From: Turritopsis dohrnii
Lineage: Eukaryota > Cnidaria > Hydrozoa > Anthoathecata > Oceaniidae
DNA: 64,000 bases
Direction of reading: 5' to 3'
Assembly: GCA_027922465.2 (NCBI GenBank)
Contig: BQMF02000066.1
Coordinates: forward strand, 124,001 to 188,000
The stretch's first letter is position 1. Each line of letters opens with the position of its first letter. The notes below the pieces were generated by a model. It saw only the letters and a program-made list of their open reading frames with translations. It was not told the origin of the DNA and made no database searches. The position numbers and the translations under genes are program-made. Below are positions 1 to 11,519 of this stretch, piece after piece.

Positions 1-1490
1 CCAGAAGTCTGCTTGAAGATTTTACGATTATTGATCCCTTAAACTCTGATCCTCTGACTCCTCATAGTCTCGAGCATTGGACTTTCGTGATTGAGTTGTT
101 CTTTTATATGTTCGTGCATTAGTGAGGCGAATTTTTAAGTTATGTAATTTTGTAAAAATTGCATAGACCACATACTGTACATTCATTCTGTTTATAGCAA
201 CACATACTCAAATTTTAAACTGTGAATTCTGCTTTTTTCACTCGGCAAAGTTCAAACCTATTTGTAGTAAAATGTCATTCAAAATTTTTCACCATCGATA
301 ATTTCCAAAAAGGTGCAAATTTAGAGATTTCGTGGATTTAAAATGTAAAATTCTTTCGTAACTCTAATAGAGTTTGATTGATGATCCTACAGCTAAAATT
401 CCTGATTCAATTAAAAGGAACCGCGGAGCAGGGAGCTTTACACTCCCAATATTTGTCGGTTTAGTATTTTAGTATTTTCTACAGCTTTGGCTACTCTAGT
501 CCAATAAAATTTGCAAAATTTTCTTGGCCCTAATTAGTCAGCCACTAGATGCGTAAAGGATAATATTAGCTAAGACTCATCGTCGCAAAAGAACTTTCCA
601 TAAATATACATTCGTGAGTTATTGGAAAAAACGGGCTTTGCATCACTATACACAGTCATACACCGAAATTCATGGTCTTTAACATGGAAGATTGAAACTG
701 ATGTCAATGAATGACCAGCTAGAGCTGGACGTTTTGATACAGAATATTTTGAATTTTTGATTTTTGATTTTGATACTAAATTTTCAGTAACTTTTAGCAC
801 TTTTCATGTTTGTTACATTCGGTCTGAATTTTGTGTTGCCCGCTAATTAGTATAACAAGCGTTAACACTTTACTATTTGGATTTTAATGTAGTTTCAGTT
901 ATTATCGGTCTTATAAGAGAATTCCGATTGTTCTGAATTTTGCGATTTTGCCACATTTTTTTAAAATCATACCTGCAATTGTCAGCCTTTCATTGTATCT
1001 CAATATTTTGTTTATTAGAGAAAAACTACCTTTTTGCAAGTTGTGAATCATGAATTGTGTCTATATTAACTAATACACTTTTTGTTTATAAGCAACACGT
1101 TTATAAGCAACACTAGTCAATTTTCTCAAAAAGTTAAGCAACAGTGCTACATGGATCTTACATAATTTAGCAGCATGAAATTTTGAAATGATGCAGTACT
1201 AGCATAGCTACAGTACATTTCTTAAAATTGTTACACTAGGTGGTTACACTAGGTTGCAGTACTATGTTCTACACTTTGTACTTAAATACTTAAGTTTAGA
1301 CAAAGGTTTTCAAGACTGGAAATAAAAATTTTTTCAATTAATACTTAGCAACAATTTAAGCAACATTACTACTAAAAAATCATCATTTTTTAAGCAACAT
1401 TGCTACTAAGACCTGACCTTCTACATATAACATAAAATCACGACACAACCTAGTCACCAGGAACGGCCTAAATGACAAGTAAGGGTAACG
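1..1490. other. Window start, no gene recognised
   Basis: AT-rich, GCAACA-rich between 1080 and 1410 (TTTAAGCAACA-like words recur about seven times). The minus-strand frame 570-800 is open for 76 codons but carries no motif I recognise. Confidence 0.5.
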
Positions 1491-1499
1491 TAGTCGCTA

Positions 1500-2025
1500 G
1501 AGATACAAATCACTCTCCCCTTGCTGTTGATAGTTAATTAAATAAAGCCAATTCCACAGATTGTTCTTGTTTGTTCAATGACGGTTTGTCATCTGTAATA
1601 TACAACGCTTCACAAATCTTTTGAGTCTATATCCTCTACAGTTTTCCTTTAAAATAGTGAAGTTATCTGTTCGTGTCCAGTCCTCTCTGTATGTTGGTAT
1701 ACACGAGAGTTTTGTCACGTTTCTGATGGTCGATTATGCGTTCAGAAAGTCTTCTTCCAGTTTCACCGATGTAACGTTCAGTACAATTCTTATCTGGACA
1801 CTGATACTAGACAATATCGTTTTTGTGATGTTTGTCAGATTCGTCTTTCAACGAAAATTTAGATGAGAGTTTGGTACATTTATACAGTGTTGTTAATTTG
1901 ACATTATTTGGTAAAATACTGTCTATTGTTCGGTTCAATTTACGAACTAAATTTACTCTTTGTCTTCCTTTGTATGGAAGAACCATAACGGGAGATATCA
2001 CTTGGGGCGTAATTTTCATACGTTG
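1500..2025 (-). pseudogene. Penelope-like retroelement remnant, GIY-YIG endonuclease end
   Basis: Read on the minus strand: VRKLNRTIDSILPNNVKL, then KCTKLSSKFSLKDE, then CPDKNCTERYIGETGRRLSE and finally EALYITDDKPSLNKQEQ. NC-x4-YIGETGRRL is the hallmark of the GIY-YIG endonuclease domain that ends Penelope-like polyproteins, and the RKLNR and TKLSSKF motifs precede it in intact copies. At least three in-frame stops interrupt it, including one just before the CPDKNC motif. Only the C-terminal part remains; no reverse transcriptase is seen. Confidence 0.8.
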
Positions 2026-2189
2026 ATAATGTCCTCAGAGGTTGGACGAAATATTCGTAAATATAATATGTCGTTTCAATTTCTCGTTATTATTTATTGC
2101 ATTAAGTTATATGCTCACACAAACATATTTATTTTTAACGTATAAATTTATATTACTACAGTACACATCCGTTTATCCCAACATCCAAG

Positions 2190-2921
2190 GGACCGAAAAA
2201 TTTGTTCGAATTAACGAATGTTCGAATTATCAGATAATTGGGAAAAATAAGAAACTGGAATAAAATTTCTTACATCTTTCTTGCACATCGACAACAAACA
2301 AGAAGAAGTGAGAAGAAAGAATGAAAGAAAAAAACATTAATGTCTTAAAAATCGAGCGTCAAATGATTTCAGAATAGAACGGTTTACAACGCTCTGCAAA
2401 GTCATGGATTTTGGGATAGAAGAAGAACTACTAAATTATTGTACTCAAGGAATACATAATGTTTTCGTATAGGTTACCATGCTTATATGGAAATATGGCA
2501 GCCGAAAATTGGAGAAGTTCTAGTTAGTCGAGTAAAACAAGAAAGTGAATTTGACAAATACGCTGTTGCAGTCATACAGAACAACGTGATTGGACATTTG
2601 GCAAAAGAAAAGACAAGCCATTTTGTAAAAACAATATCGTTTTTTCTTCAAGCAAGCGATGACAATAGCTGCAAAGTAGAAGTAACTGACAAAAAAGTTA
2701 ATTTTGGTGATAAAGCAGGACTCCAAATACCTTGTAAACTTTATTTTACTGGGAATAAACAATTTATTGAAAAGTTGAAAAACATTTTACCACCATAAGA
2801 ACAAAGTCTTCATTTCACTACAGTTGTAGAGTAATAGTGCGCAAAAGTTCGAATTAACGAGTGTTTGTTAGCCTAGGGACCGAAAAAACTGTTCGAATTA
2901 ACGAAATGTTCGAATTAGTTT
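2190..2921. repeat. Flanking repeats with TTCGAATTAACGA around the HIRAN-like ORF
   Basis: GGGACCGAAAAATTTGTTCG at 2190 and GGGACCGAAAAAACTGTTCG at 2877 are direct copies, each continuing into AATTAACGA and ATGTTCGAATTA. The motif is itself nearly palindromic and resembles pogo/Tigger termini. This may be the edge of a degraded element carrying the HIRAN-like exon. Confidence 0.5.
2472..2798 (+). CDS. HIRAN-like domain fragment
   Basis: About 109 codons, probably an exon: TATAG at 2468-2472 is a possible acceptor. The protein reads GYHAYMEIWQPKIGEVL, then EFDKYAVAVIQNNVIGHLAK and a Cys-Lys-Val strand, matching the fold core of HIRAN domains (D-x-x-AVAV followed by the IGHL turn). It ends FIEKLKNILPP. 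HIRAN domains bind free DNA ends in helicase-like proteins such as HLTF. It is flanked on both sides by the TTCGAATTAACGA motif typical of pogo/Tigger elements, so it may belong to a mobile element rather than a host gene. Confidence 0.5.
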   Translation, partial: GYHAYMEIWQPKIGEVLVSRVKQESEFDKYAVAVIQNNVIGHLAKEKTSHFVKTISFFLQASDDNSCKVEVTDKKVNFGDKAGLQIPCKLYFTGNKQFIEKLKNILPP

Positions 2922-2937
2922 ATGTTATGTTTTGGTA

Positions 2938-3736
2938 ACACGAGTGAGAAGAGCACATTACATTTCAAATATTCAAAATCTCTGGTTCGAGGTTGAAGTT
3001 AGTTATGATCGCTTAAGAAAAATATAAATCCCTCAGAAGGAGGCCAGAAATTATAAGATGTATTCAAACCAGATTTCGGCAAAGATATATTGGGTTTATT
3101 TTGGTAGCCTAAAAATTCACCAAAGTTGTTTAATACTGCTTTCTTGGTTTTCTGTTCAAGCATCGTGCTCAATGCAAAAATTGTTCTTAACCATTTTACA
3201 GGAAATCTTGATAGAGTTTCATAAAGGCTGCTTTATTTCAGTTAAATAGAACACCTCCTATTTCGAACAATGTTATTTGTGCTTTGCGTGATGGAATACG
3301 CAGATGTTAACTGTAGTATCTTAATTAAGTATGAAGCATTTCGAAAGTTTTTAATTTCGGACAATGACTTGTCCGAAAATTTAATTGTGCGAATTTTTTC
3401 GTATCCGAAATGTTTTGCGTCTGAAAATTTTATTTCACAGAAAACGTCGTATTTTATAAGCACTGCCATTTATTTGCAACAAATAAAGTTTTCGAAAACG
3501 AAACTTGAAAATCTCTCAAAACACACACAAAATAGAAATAGAGATAACGCGAGAAAAAGAAGATATTGTTAGTAAACCTCTACTAAGCGACACCGAAAAC
3601 ATCTTACCCCCAGATCTGTAAACACTCGCGACCAAGTTCGATAGCTCTAATAAAACAATGGAAAGGAACAAACCAATGAAATAAACCATTTAACACGAGT
3701 GAGAAGAGCACATTACATTTCAAATATTCAAAATTT
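2938..3736 (+). repeat. 45-bp exact direct repeat about 750 bases apart
   Basis: AACACGAGTGAGAAGAGCAC and the following 25 bases occur at 2938 and again at 3692. Between the copies are several short TTCG-rich palindromes (around 3355-3420) but no gene. The arrangement could be a segmental duplication or an element flanked by a duplicated target. Confidence 0.7.
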
Positions 3737-4377
3737 AGGAAGTCTTTAAGTGATCAACGGATCATCATGTTACAACAACTGCTACTTGATGGTGAGCCGT
3801 CACCAGAGCTTTTACTTTGTTGCTCTGTAGATTTTTTTTCTTTATTTGTTGCCAGGGAATAACAAGACACTTCAAGAAATGATAGAAACTGTTCCCGCTG
3901 CTTCTGCCATGATTTGTTGCAGCGGTTCAAACACGTGAAGAAAGTTTGCAAACAGGTCGCTTTGGTAGTGGCTTTGCGTGATGGAACTTTCTTCTCAGAT
4001 TAGCTTCCTCATACGAAAAGTGTGTTTGACATTTGCTACGTTTCATATACAATGTTTGCAAAGGAGTACAGTGGTTTATCAAAACAATTTTTTTTTTGTT
4101 TTATCAGCAGACTCAGATTTTGATCAATGTTTTTATTTCGCAGATAGTGAATAAGAAGGCTTTTATAAAAGTTAATTTGTCAAATGAAATTTCGTGGTTT
4201 AAGCAGACGTTCAAGCAAGTAATCATAGGAGTAGGTTAAGCACTCTCTGGAAAAATCAGCTTTGAAGCTAAGCATATTCAAGTCTGTTTTGCAAGGTTTT
4301 TATGCTTATAAAAAAGTATGTACAACATCCATCCAAATTTCCGTGCTTTCATTTTATATTGATTAATTTTTGATCTT

Positions 4378-4693
4378 GAAGATAACAATTGTGTTATTGT
4401 ATTCGCGCCACCGAATTTAACAAAGGAATACCAACCTTATTATGTTAACAGTGTTCATTCATTTCTGAATAATAAGTTCAGTGATTGAATAAATGTACCA
4501 ATGTTAAGTCGATGTTACTACAATACTAACGGTAATGAGACCAATTCATGCTAAATGGGTCATTGGTTTGTACGATTACTTAAGAAATAGTGTTCTTGAA
4601 AATCTTATCAAGAAAGGCTTCGATAAAACTGGCATCACAGAAGCGATCGGAAGTGAATTGGAGTCGGATGACCTCTTTGCTAACCTAGACTAA
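4378..4693 (+). pseudogene. Pogo/Tigger transposase C-terminal remnant
   Basis: Upstream frame: CVIVFAPPNLTKEYQP, then FLNNKFSD, matching the PPN-x-T-x-x-x-QP motif at the last catalytic region of pogo-type DDE transposases. A stop follows. Then 4535-4693 encodes MRPIHAKWVIGLYDYLRNSV and KKGFDKTGITEAI, ending DDLFANLD, the usual pogo C-terminus (K/R-P-x-HAKW and GI-T-x-AI). The rest of the transposase is missing. Confidence 0.65.
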
Positions 4694-5475
4694 ATAGATT
4701 ATGGTAGAATGTTGCATTATGATATTTAACAGTTTGTGACAGCTTTAGAATGCACCATTTCCTTTCGGGATAAGTTGTTTTTCTCTGCTGAGGTCAAATG
4801 TCTGAAATTTACAGATCCGAATTGTTTTGAACTTAATGTAATTTCTAGGTTTGATAGTTTGCAACAGCTGTCTTTATCAGAAATAGCTAGATCATCCCCC
4901 AAAAAGTAACTGTCGCTATTGCGATCGCAACAAATTATATTACCGATCATTTGATGTAAGGCTATGTATACACAGAAAAACGCTTTTTTCAAACTGAATA
5001 TCCCAAATGTGATATATAAAATATAAAAACGAAATCAATAGATGTATTTGTTTTAATCATGCAGAATGGACATTTTCTAATTTTCATTTAAAAATTCACT
5101 AAAGCTTAAAGTTTTAAGTTTTGCAATGAGTCAAATACTTAAAGTAAAAAACTTTTTAATTTCCATTTCTAACCAATATCATCCTTGTTTTGAACTCGAC
5201 ACTGATTATTCTGATCAAGATGTCGTACTACCATCGCACAGTGCTCTGACATATCACAGAGATTGCAACATATAAAAAAAGACAGCTATAATTTTCAACA
5301 TTTGTGTCAAATAGCAAGTTCCTTTTACTTTTTTCGCTAATAGCTGCTACTAGTTACTCCATGCTTCATGATTTCCCCAATGTGAGTCCTGACCGATTGA
5401 TTTAAGCAACAGGTCTTCTTTCCTTTTCATACCCTCCCCATTATAATGATCAAAAATCACTTTGTGTAAGTTTGC

Positions 5476-5668
5476 GACATTTGTTGTTGATTTTGAAAAA
5501 CATTACGACATTTACTGTTAAAAAAATTAAAACGAATGAAAATTATAGTTGCGACACTTACTGGCGATTTTGAAAACTTACTGTTGAATTGCGACACTTA
5601 CTGGCAATTTTGCGACATTTACTGGCGTTTGCGACATTTACTGGCGATTGCGACATTTACTGGCAGTA
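5476..5668 (+). repeat. Array of GCGACATTTACTGGCG repeats
   Basis: Six or more copies of a 15-26-base unit (GCGACA-T/C-TTACTGGCGATT) at uneven spacing, decaying leftwards into ACGACATTTACTG. The array runs into an open frame ending at 5748 (IQDDVYEKFLNNFGHV). It looks like the subterminal repeat block of a MITE, but no partner end was found. Confidence 0.7.
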
Positions 5669-5954
5669 CAGCAGTAAGCGAAGAAAAACCGAGACCAATT
5701 CAAGATGATGTTTACGAAAAATTTCTAAATAATTTTGGTCATGTATAACTTAAAAACAAATACACATCGTTTGGAAAAAATATTCAGCCCTTGAGTAAAG
5801 TCAAACATTATTTTGTAGAAGACATAATAAATCCGGCACAAGAAGAGAAAAGTATCGTAATTAATAGCCAATTTTTTATTGAACTACAGGAAAAGAACTT
5901 TATACCAATAGGCATTTTAAAATGTTAATACTAGCTCTTCTTATTTTATTCATA

Positions 5955-6170
5955 AGCAGTACATTTTCCTTCATCTTACTCATTCCAGAATGTGAAAGCA
6001 ATATTGGTCATTAAGTTACTCATTTCGTAGTGTGGAAGCAAGATACTTCTCCTTGTCTTACTCATTCCTGGAATGTGGAAGCAACATATTTCGAACCATC
6101 TTGGTCATTCCGGAATGTGGAAGCAAGATATTTCTCATTATTCCCTTTATCCCAGAATGTGGTAACAACA
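5955..6170 (+). repeat. Imperfect tandem repeat, period about 55-60 bases
   Basis: Four to five copies centred on CATTCCGGAATGTGGAAGCA followed by AGATATTTCTCC. On the minus strand the same unit reads LLPHSGM repeatedly. Copies are diverged and differ in length. Confidence 0.7.
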
Positions 6171-6192
6171 AAATCCGACAAAATCCTTCATC

Positions 6193-6486
6193 TTGAAAAT
6201 CAACCTGAAAAACAATACCGGAGTTCATCTGGTACGTCTCCCTAACCTTTATAAATACACTGAATTTGACAGAAACATCTACCGGAAACACGGTGGTCAT
6301 GAAAGATACACGAAATCGCACGAAAATAATATGAAAGCTAATGGCATCGAAGAACCGCTGGTCCTGGCTGTCAGCAAGAAAACCCAACGAGCGCATTTGG
6401 CAGAAGGAAATCGTCGAATTATGTCTAAAAAATTTGGGCGTTCACACTGGGTTCCTCTCAAGATAAGTTATATTTTCCTTAGCTAA
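6193..6486 (+). CDS. ParB/sulfiredoxin-like domain fragment
   Basis: 97-codon open frame with VHLVRLPNLYKY, then EEPLVLAVSKKTQRAHLAEG, then NRR and GRSHWVPLKI. The pattern EPL-x-L, then A-x-L-x-EGN-x-R and G-x-x-x-VP-x-x-I is the core of the ParB/Srx nucleotide-binding fold. The first codon is not an ATG, so this is an exon or a truncated copy. Such domains occur in invertebrate genomes both in host genes and in mobile elements; no partner domain is visible here. Confidence 0.5.
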   Translation: MKINLKNNTGVHLVRLPNLYKYTEFDRNIYRKHGGHERYTKSHENNMKANGIEEPLVLAVSKKTQRAHLAEGNRRIMSKKFGRSHWVPLKISYIFLS

Positions 6487-7132
6487 GATGATGCAAAGGA
6501 ATACTTTTTCATACCTGGATACATGGAAAGGTTTCCGAAAAACGTCCTATTGTTTGCAAATTTTCACTATTACGCTTTTTCATCACTACGTTTTTGCGTT
6601 TGCTATTGAATGCACATTTTGTGTTTTATGTTTGTAGTATTCTCAATAGGTGTTTATATTTCGCTAGCCTGATATTTACTGTTAGTACATCGTAATCGTG
6701 TTATAACATATTTCTAATAGTTTTTATAACTAGCTACGTTTTTATAGAAGCGAATCAAACGTATGAACTTGATTAATAAAGATCTTTTAGTTACGCAGAA
6801 CATTTTTAAGTAGTAACTACTTAATTCTTATAACTTATCTTATATATATTATATTTAGTAGAACGTTTTAAGAATATCCGAACTTGCGTTTCTTAGATTT
6901 AATTGCAAAAACTTCTTAATATAAAAACACACAAGAATTATGCTATAAGCTGACAGTGTAACAGTAGCTTTAAGACTATTCACAAGTTAAAAGCAAACAA
7001 CACAGATGTTTGTTGATCGTGTTTGGTGATCAATGAATTTTCTTTGTTATATGCGTATATAAAACATATGAATATTTATTTTCTTCCACATTCCAGTCTG
7101 CTTCCACATATCGGAATTAACAGGTTCCTTGA

Positions 7133-7155
7133 CAATTTTCTCTCTCTCTCTCTCT
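7133..7155 (+). repeat. (TC)n microsatellite
   Basis: Short run of TC dinucleotides in an otherwise featureless stretch. Confidence 0.9.
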
Positions 7156-8247
7156 TATCACCAACAACTACAGTTTCTTGGGCTTCTTGACTTGTAATCT
7201 TTTGCATCAATCTTTTTTGGTTATGGGCAATAGCAACTTCATTATTACAGTCTTTTAAAATCCTGAAAACAGTAAACCGTATTTTGGTGTCAAAATAAAA
7301 GTATATGTCAAATTGGTGTAATTTGAAATTCATGCAGAGGCTAAGGTTGATAATGAACCATACTTGCTGTTGACTTGGGAAGTTGATTATTGAAGCAGCT
7401 GCTGAGTCTATTCTAGGTAGCATTGGTGTATACTCTTCTGCACTTGGAATTTCCACAAGGACGTACTTTTTTGTCAATTATGAGAAATTTGTTTTTGCCT
7501 TTCCTAATATTTGAAAATCATGTTGAAATTATAGATTTTGACTGCTTTTATAGGCAGTCTAGAGGTAGTATTTTTCAAAAAATTTTTTGGTGCATCGGCC
7601 CCAACCATGGTGGGGCCTCTTTCGATAATAAAGATTTATTTGGCCTCCCCAACTCAAAATGTCTTGCTTCATCCCTGTTATATAATTTTGATAATAGTTG
7701 GCATGCTTGAGTTGACACGTATTCACATATTTTATTGAGAACTCCATAAGAAAATACTATAAAAAACATCTAAAGATAATGTTTGTAAACTATTAAACTT
7801 TCTGATTAAACTACTTTATTTATGAACTACTTAGAAACAAGTAACTATATACACTAGTACTAGTCCCCTACCACTGGGATCATCTGTTGACTTTCTCTTT
7901 TGAGCTACAGCCTAGTAGTAAGAGATACAAAACACTGGATGATTACAAACATAAATGGAAAATATATCACGGCTAGGAAAGAAACAATATCAAAAACATT
8001 TACCTTTCATTATTAAAGTTGTCAAAGACAGGCATTTGCTGTTTTGTCACAGGTTTCGGAATGGCCTTCGCCTTCCTGGAAGCTAAAAGCAGATCAAAAA
8101 TTCCTTATACACAAGAGCAAACTTTGATGATTGGAACCAAATGGCTCAGAATAATTGTACATTAGCACCTAAAACGGAATATTATAAAGAATTACTTGGC
8201 GAAAAAAAGGTTTGCATTTCCTTCTATATCACCACCATTATTACAGC

Positions 8248-8333
<86 letters not shown>
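8248..8333 (+). repeat. (CAT)n microsatellite, about 29 units
   Basis: Uninterrupted CAT/ATC repeat of 86 bases. The open frame through it (8141-8341, poly-Ile) is an artefact of the repeat. Confidence 0.98.
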
Positions 8334-8689
8334 ATAATTAGCTTTATGTAGTAAAGTAAGACATTGCCAAGATTTCCTGCTTATTAAACGAGCGTTTTAC
8401 ATTCATGTGATTAGGCCAATATATGTTCTTATTTACAATCCAAAATACTCCCCTGTACCCACATCTTGGGCTGGTTCAAACCAAACTGCCTTACTCCAAG
8501 ACAATATAATATATAAATCTAAAGACGGCAATTCAGTTAAAATATAAAAATAACCTGAGATAAAAAGATAGGAATTATTATCATGGATTAAGAAATTAAC
8601 AAACTGAATCCCTGTTAAATGCCAGTTGCCAGTTATGTAAATGGATTCCAAAGCAAATACACATACTTCATTAGAACAATAAAAGGATT

Positions 8690-9700
8690 TAAAAAGTACT
8701 TAAATCCAGTTGAAGATGATGTGCGCCATAACTTATTACCGGCTTTAACGGGTGGACATATTTGAAATAATGACGAAAGAATCTTGTTATCATTACCTCC
8801 ACGTCTTGGCGGGCTTGGTACGAAGATAATGTCCAGAAGTATTCTCGATCAAGAGCAATACATTCGAAAAATGAAGACCTCTGATATTAAACTCGAGATC
8901 AGAAAACAGAATGAAAAGAAATGAAGAACTGCTGAAAGATATAAGATTACGAATGGATTCTCAGCAACTTAAAAGCAATGACACAAATCAGCACACTGAA
9001 ATAAGTAACTGGTTAACAAACCGATAGAACTCAATTACAACTTGACCATTGTAATTACAAGGATCAATTCTGGGATGCTTTGAGACTTAGATACAATTGG
9101 GTCATTCCAAGATAAGAAATGGAATGTGCTTGTGGCCAGAAATTTGATGTGCAGCATGCCCTATCCTGCAAAAAAGGTGAATTTCTTTCACTACGACATA
9201 ACGAAGTAAGATATATCACTGCTTCTCTTTCGAGTGAAGCCTGCAAAGACGTAAGAAAAGTGCCGCAACTAAGCAAACTTTCTGGAGAAAAACTCAACGA
9301 ACAGACAGCAAACGTCGGAAACGAAGCGAGCAGGGCAACAGTGATGTAGGTTTTTGGAGTCCTGGTCAACGAGTATTTTGCGACGTTAGGGTCTTTGACC
9401 ATAACGCTCATCGATACAGGAACAATAACCTACATAAGAGCTTCATGAAGAATGAAGAGTAGAAGAAAGAACAGTACAACGAACGTGTGTTGCAAGTTGA
9501 AAATGGAAGTTTCACGCCATTGGTATTCAACGTTAACGGAGGTATGGGCAGAGAATGTTAAGTATTTTATAGTCGATTGACAGAGATGATCGGTGAAAAA
9601 CGAAATGTCTCAAAATCCATCGCGACTTCATTCGTACGCAAAAATTGTCATTTTCGTGATTAATGATATTATGCATTCGCGGAACGAGATCACTGCAGAC
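8690..9700 (+). pseudogene. Retrotransposon polyprotein C-terminal remnant
   Basis: Broken across frames. It reads LLSLPPRLGGLGTKIMS near 8784, then RLRYNWVIPR, then CACGQKFDVQHALSCKKGEF with a C-x-C-x7-H-x3-C cluster at about 9121-9177, then LRHNEVRYITASL, then GFWSPGQRVFCDVRVFD and [19 protein letters not shown]. This order (GGLG, Cys/His cluster with HALSCK-x-G, RHNE, FTPLVF-x-x-GGMG) is a conserved tail downstream of the reverse transcriptase in a class of invertebrate retroelements. Several frameshifts and stops; the reverse transcriptase itself is not present. The superfamily is uncertain. Confidence 0.7.
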
Positions 9701-10898
9701 CAGCCATGTTGCGAACAAAATCGACGATATGGAACTAGCAGAACTTGCAAAAATCGCTTAATTGAACATGCTTTTGATATTGTTATCACCGTTCCTTACA
9801 AATATATGCGTCCTAGTTCTATGTTATATGTCATTGTATCAAAAACTATATGCTTTGAAATACGGTAGTTACAATTTTAAAAAAAAATCCCTGTTAAATT
9901 CAATAACATTATAAGTTAGATGCAGGTGCTTAGTTGGTTATGTGACTGCCTTTTGCAAATAGATATATTTCCACACTTGAAAGTAAGGCTTCAAGAAAAA
10001 TACACTTTAATACATATAATACATATACAATACATGTATAAAATAATCATAGACCATAACACAAATAGATTAAAGGACTAAAATGGATGAGAGAAATCTA
10101 ACCAAAGAACTGGATAAATGATCAAGGTAGAAGTAGAAAATAGTAGACAATATAAACAAAATGGCTGAAAGGGGTGGGATAACGAAAAGCAAACAAGCAA
10201 ACTGTATATGTCAAGTTATATAAACATAATTTACTGAAATTCAATCTATCATGGATAAAGCAGCCACAAGCAAGTAGATGTGTTGAACAAAATGTCACAA
10301 TGTAATCCAATTATGATAGCTTACTCAAACAAGCTTTACTAAATGCAAGAGCACAACTGCTCTGTTTAAAGTCTAATAAGCAACTTACTTAACAACCAAA
10401 GTGAGCTATTTATAGTAAAATATGAAATAGACAAAATGGTAGTTACAAATCAGAAGGAAGAGGTTATTTAAAAGAATGAAAAACAAAAGAAAGTGTAAGA
10501 GTTGAGCTAACTGCTAAACACATAAGCATAAACTATTTAAAGTGAATACTATGTAACAAAGGTATAAGCATGATACCCTCTTTATCTGGAATGGCAACAA
10601 ACTTTTATACTAATTTCAGATTTAGCAATACTGGTGACGATAAACTGACTATTCTTTAGTAAAAAACAAATATTCAGTGCCTTTGATTCAATTGGGACAA
10701 GGAAAAATGATGATGATCGTTTGAACGAAAACTGGTTCACAACAATTTCCTTATTGGCACTTGCGTCAATGTGGAAGTTATTTCTTGAAATTGCGTGTTC
10801 GCCCCCCATACGAGTTTAATTTTATGCTATATATTATCATCAATCTTGCATAAATATTGTCCCCTGGCCGTAGTAATATTTTGCTGCTGTAAGAGAAA

Positions 10899-11285
10899 AT
10901 GCTTTTCATCGCTTATAATCCTAATTTTGGCACATTGCATTTACGCTCTTCAAAGAATGCATACATCAACGGTGGTAATGAGGTTAATGTTAAAGCAGTC
11001 ACCGAGTTTCTGTTTGAAGGTGTTGTCAAGTACCTTAACCAAAATGCCGATAAAAGGAGGATACATGACCATTCAAGTGTAACTGAACAATCACCAGTTT
11101 TTTCTATTTCAATGTTTTATGGACATACAGGCGTTTTGATAGATCTAGTTCCGTGCATTCGTTTTCAAGATAGCTTCGCAGACATTTTACCTGAGGTTGA
11201 TGAAAATGTGGAAACCTACTGTTCGAGCGACATGAATTTGAGTTCAGATTGTCAACGTTTTTGTATGAAAAGTTCTTCCACTTGA
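10899..11285 (+). CDS. Mab-21/cGAS-like (cGLR-type) domain fragment
   Basis: 128-codon frame from an ATG. It reads NEVNVKAVTEFLFEGVVKYL, then KRRIHDHSSVTEQSPVFSIS and GVLIDLVPCIRF. The succession helix, then S-P-x-x-S-x-S strand, then V-x-IDLVP is the pattern around the third metal-binding Asp of Mab-21/cGAS-like nucleotidyltransferases. The GS motif and first two acidic residues would lie upstream and were not found, and the C-terminal helical lobe is missing. It is therefore an exon or a truncated copy. It lies inside the inverted repeats spanning 7457-11511. The family call is by pattern only. Confidence 0.45.
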   Translation: MLFIAYNPNFGTLHLRSSKNAYINGGNEVNVKAVTEFLFEGVVKYLNQNADKRRIHDHSSVTEQSPVFSISMFYGHTGVLIDLVPCIRFQDSFADILPEVDENVETYCSSDMNLSSDCQRFCMKSSST

Positions 11286-11519
11286 ATTTACCACCACATT
11301 TACTTACTGCAGTGAGGATATTGGGTAGGGTTCAATAAATCTCTATTATCGAAGTTGGGTTGGGGCCGATGCGTCAAGAAAATTTTTGAAAAATACTACC
11401 TCTAGATTGCCTATAAAAGCAGTCAAAATCTATAATTTCAACATGATTTTCAATTATTAGGAAAGGTAAAAACAAATTTCTCATAATTGACAAAAAAGTT
11501 CTACGTCCTTGAAAATAAA

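Larger units (their letters stand above)
7457..11511. mobile_element. Region bounded by about 180-bp inverted repeats
   Basis: The left arm 7457-7637 and right arm 11334-11511 are reverse complements with few mismatches; both begin CAAGGACGTA at the outside and end with TTCGATAATA-AGATTTA inside. The 4-kb interior holds a trinucleotide microsatellite, a retroelement remnant and the Mab-21-like fragment. This could be one long-TIR element or two inverted copies of a short repeat. No target duplication was recognised. Confidence 0.55.

Noticed and set aside
8248..8333. CRISPR-like periodicity here and in the arrays at 5476 and 57427
   Set aside because: No spacer-repeat structure; these are a microsatellite, a short motif array and a coding tandem repeat in animal DNA.
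8141..8341. Poly-isoleucine open frame
   Set aside because: Produced by the (CAT)n microsatellite.
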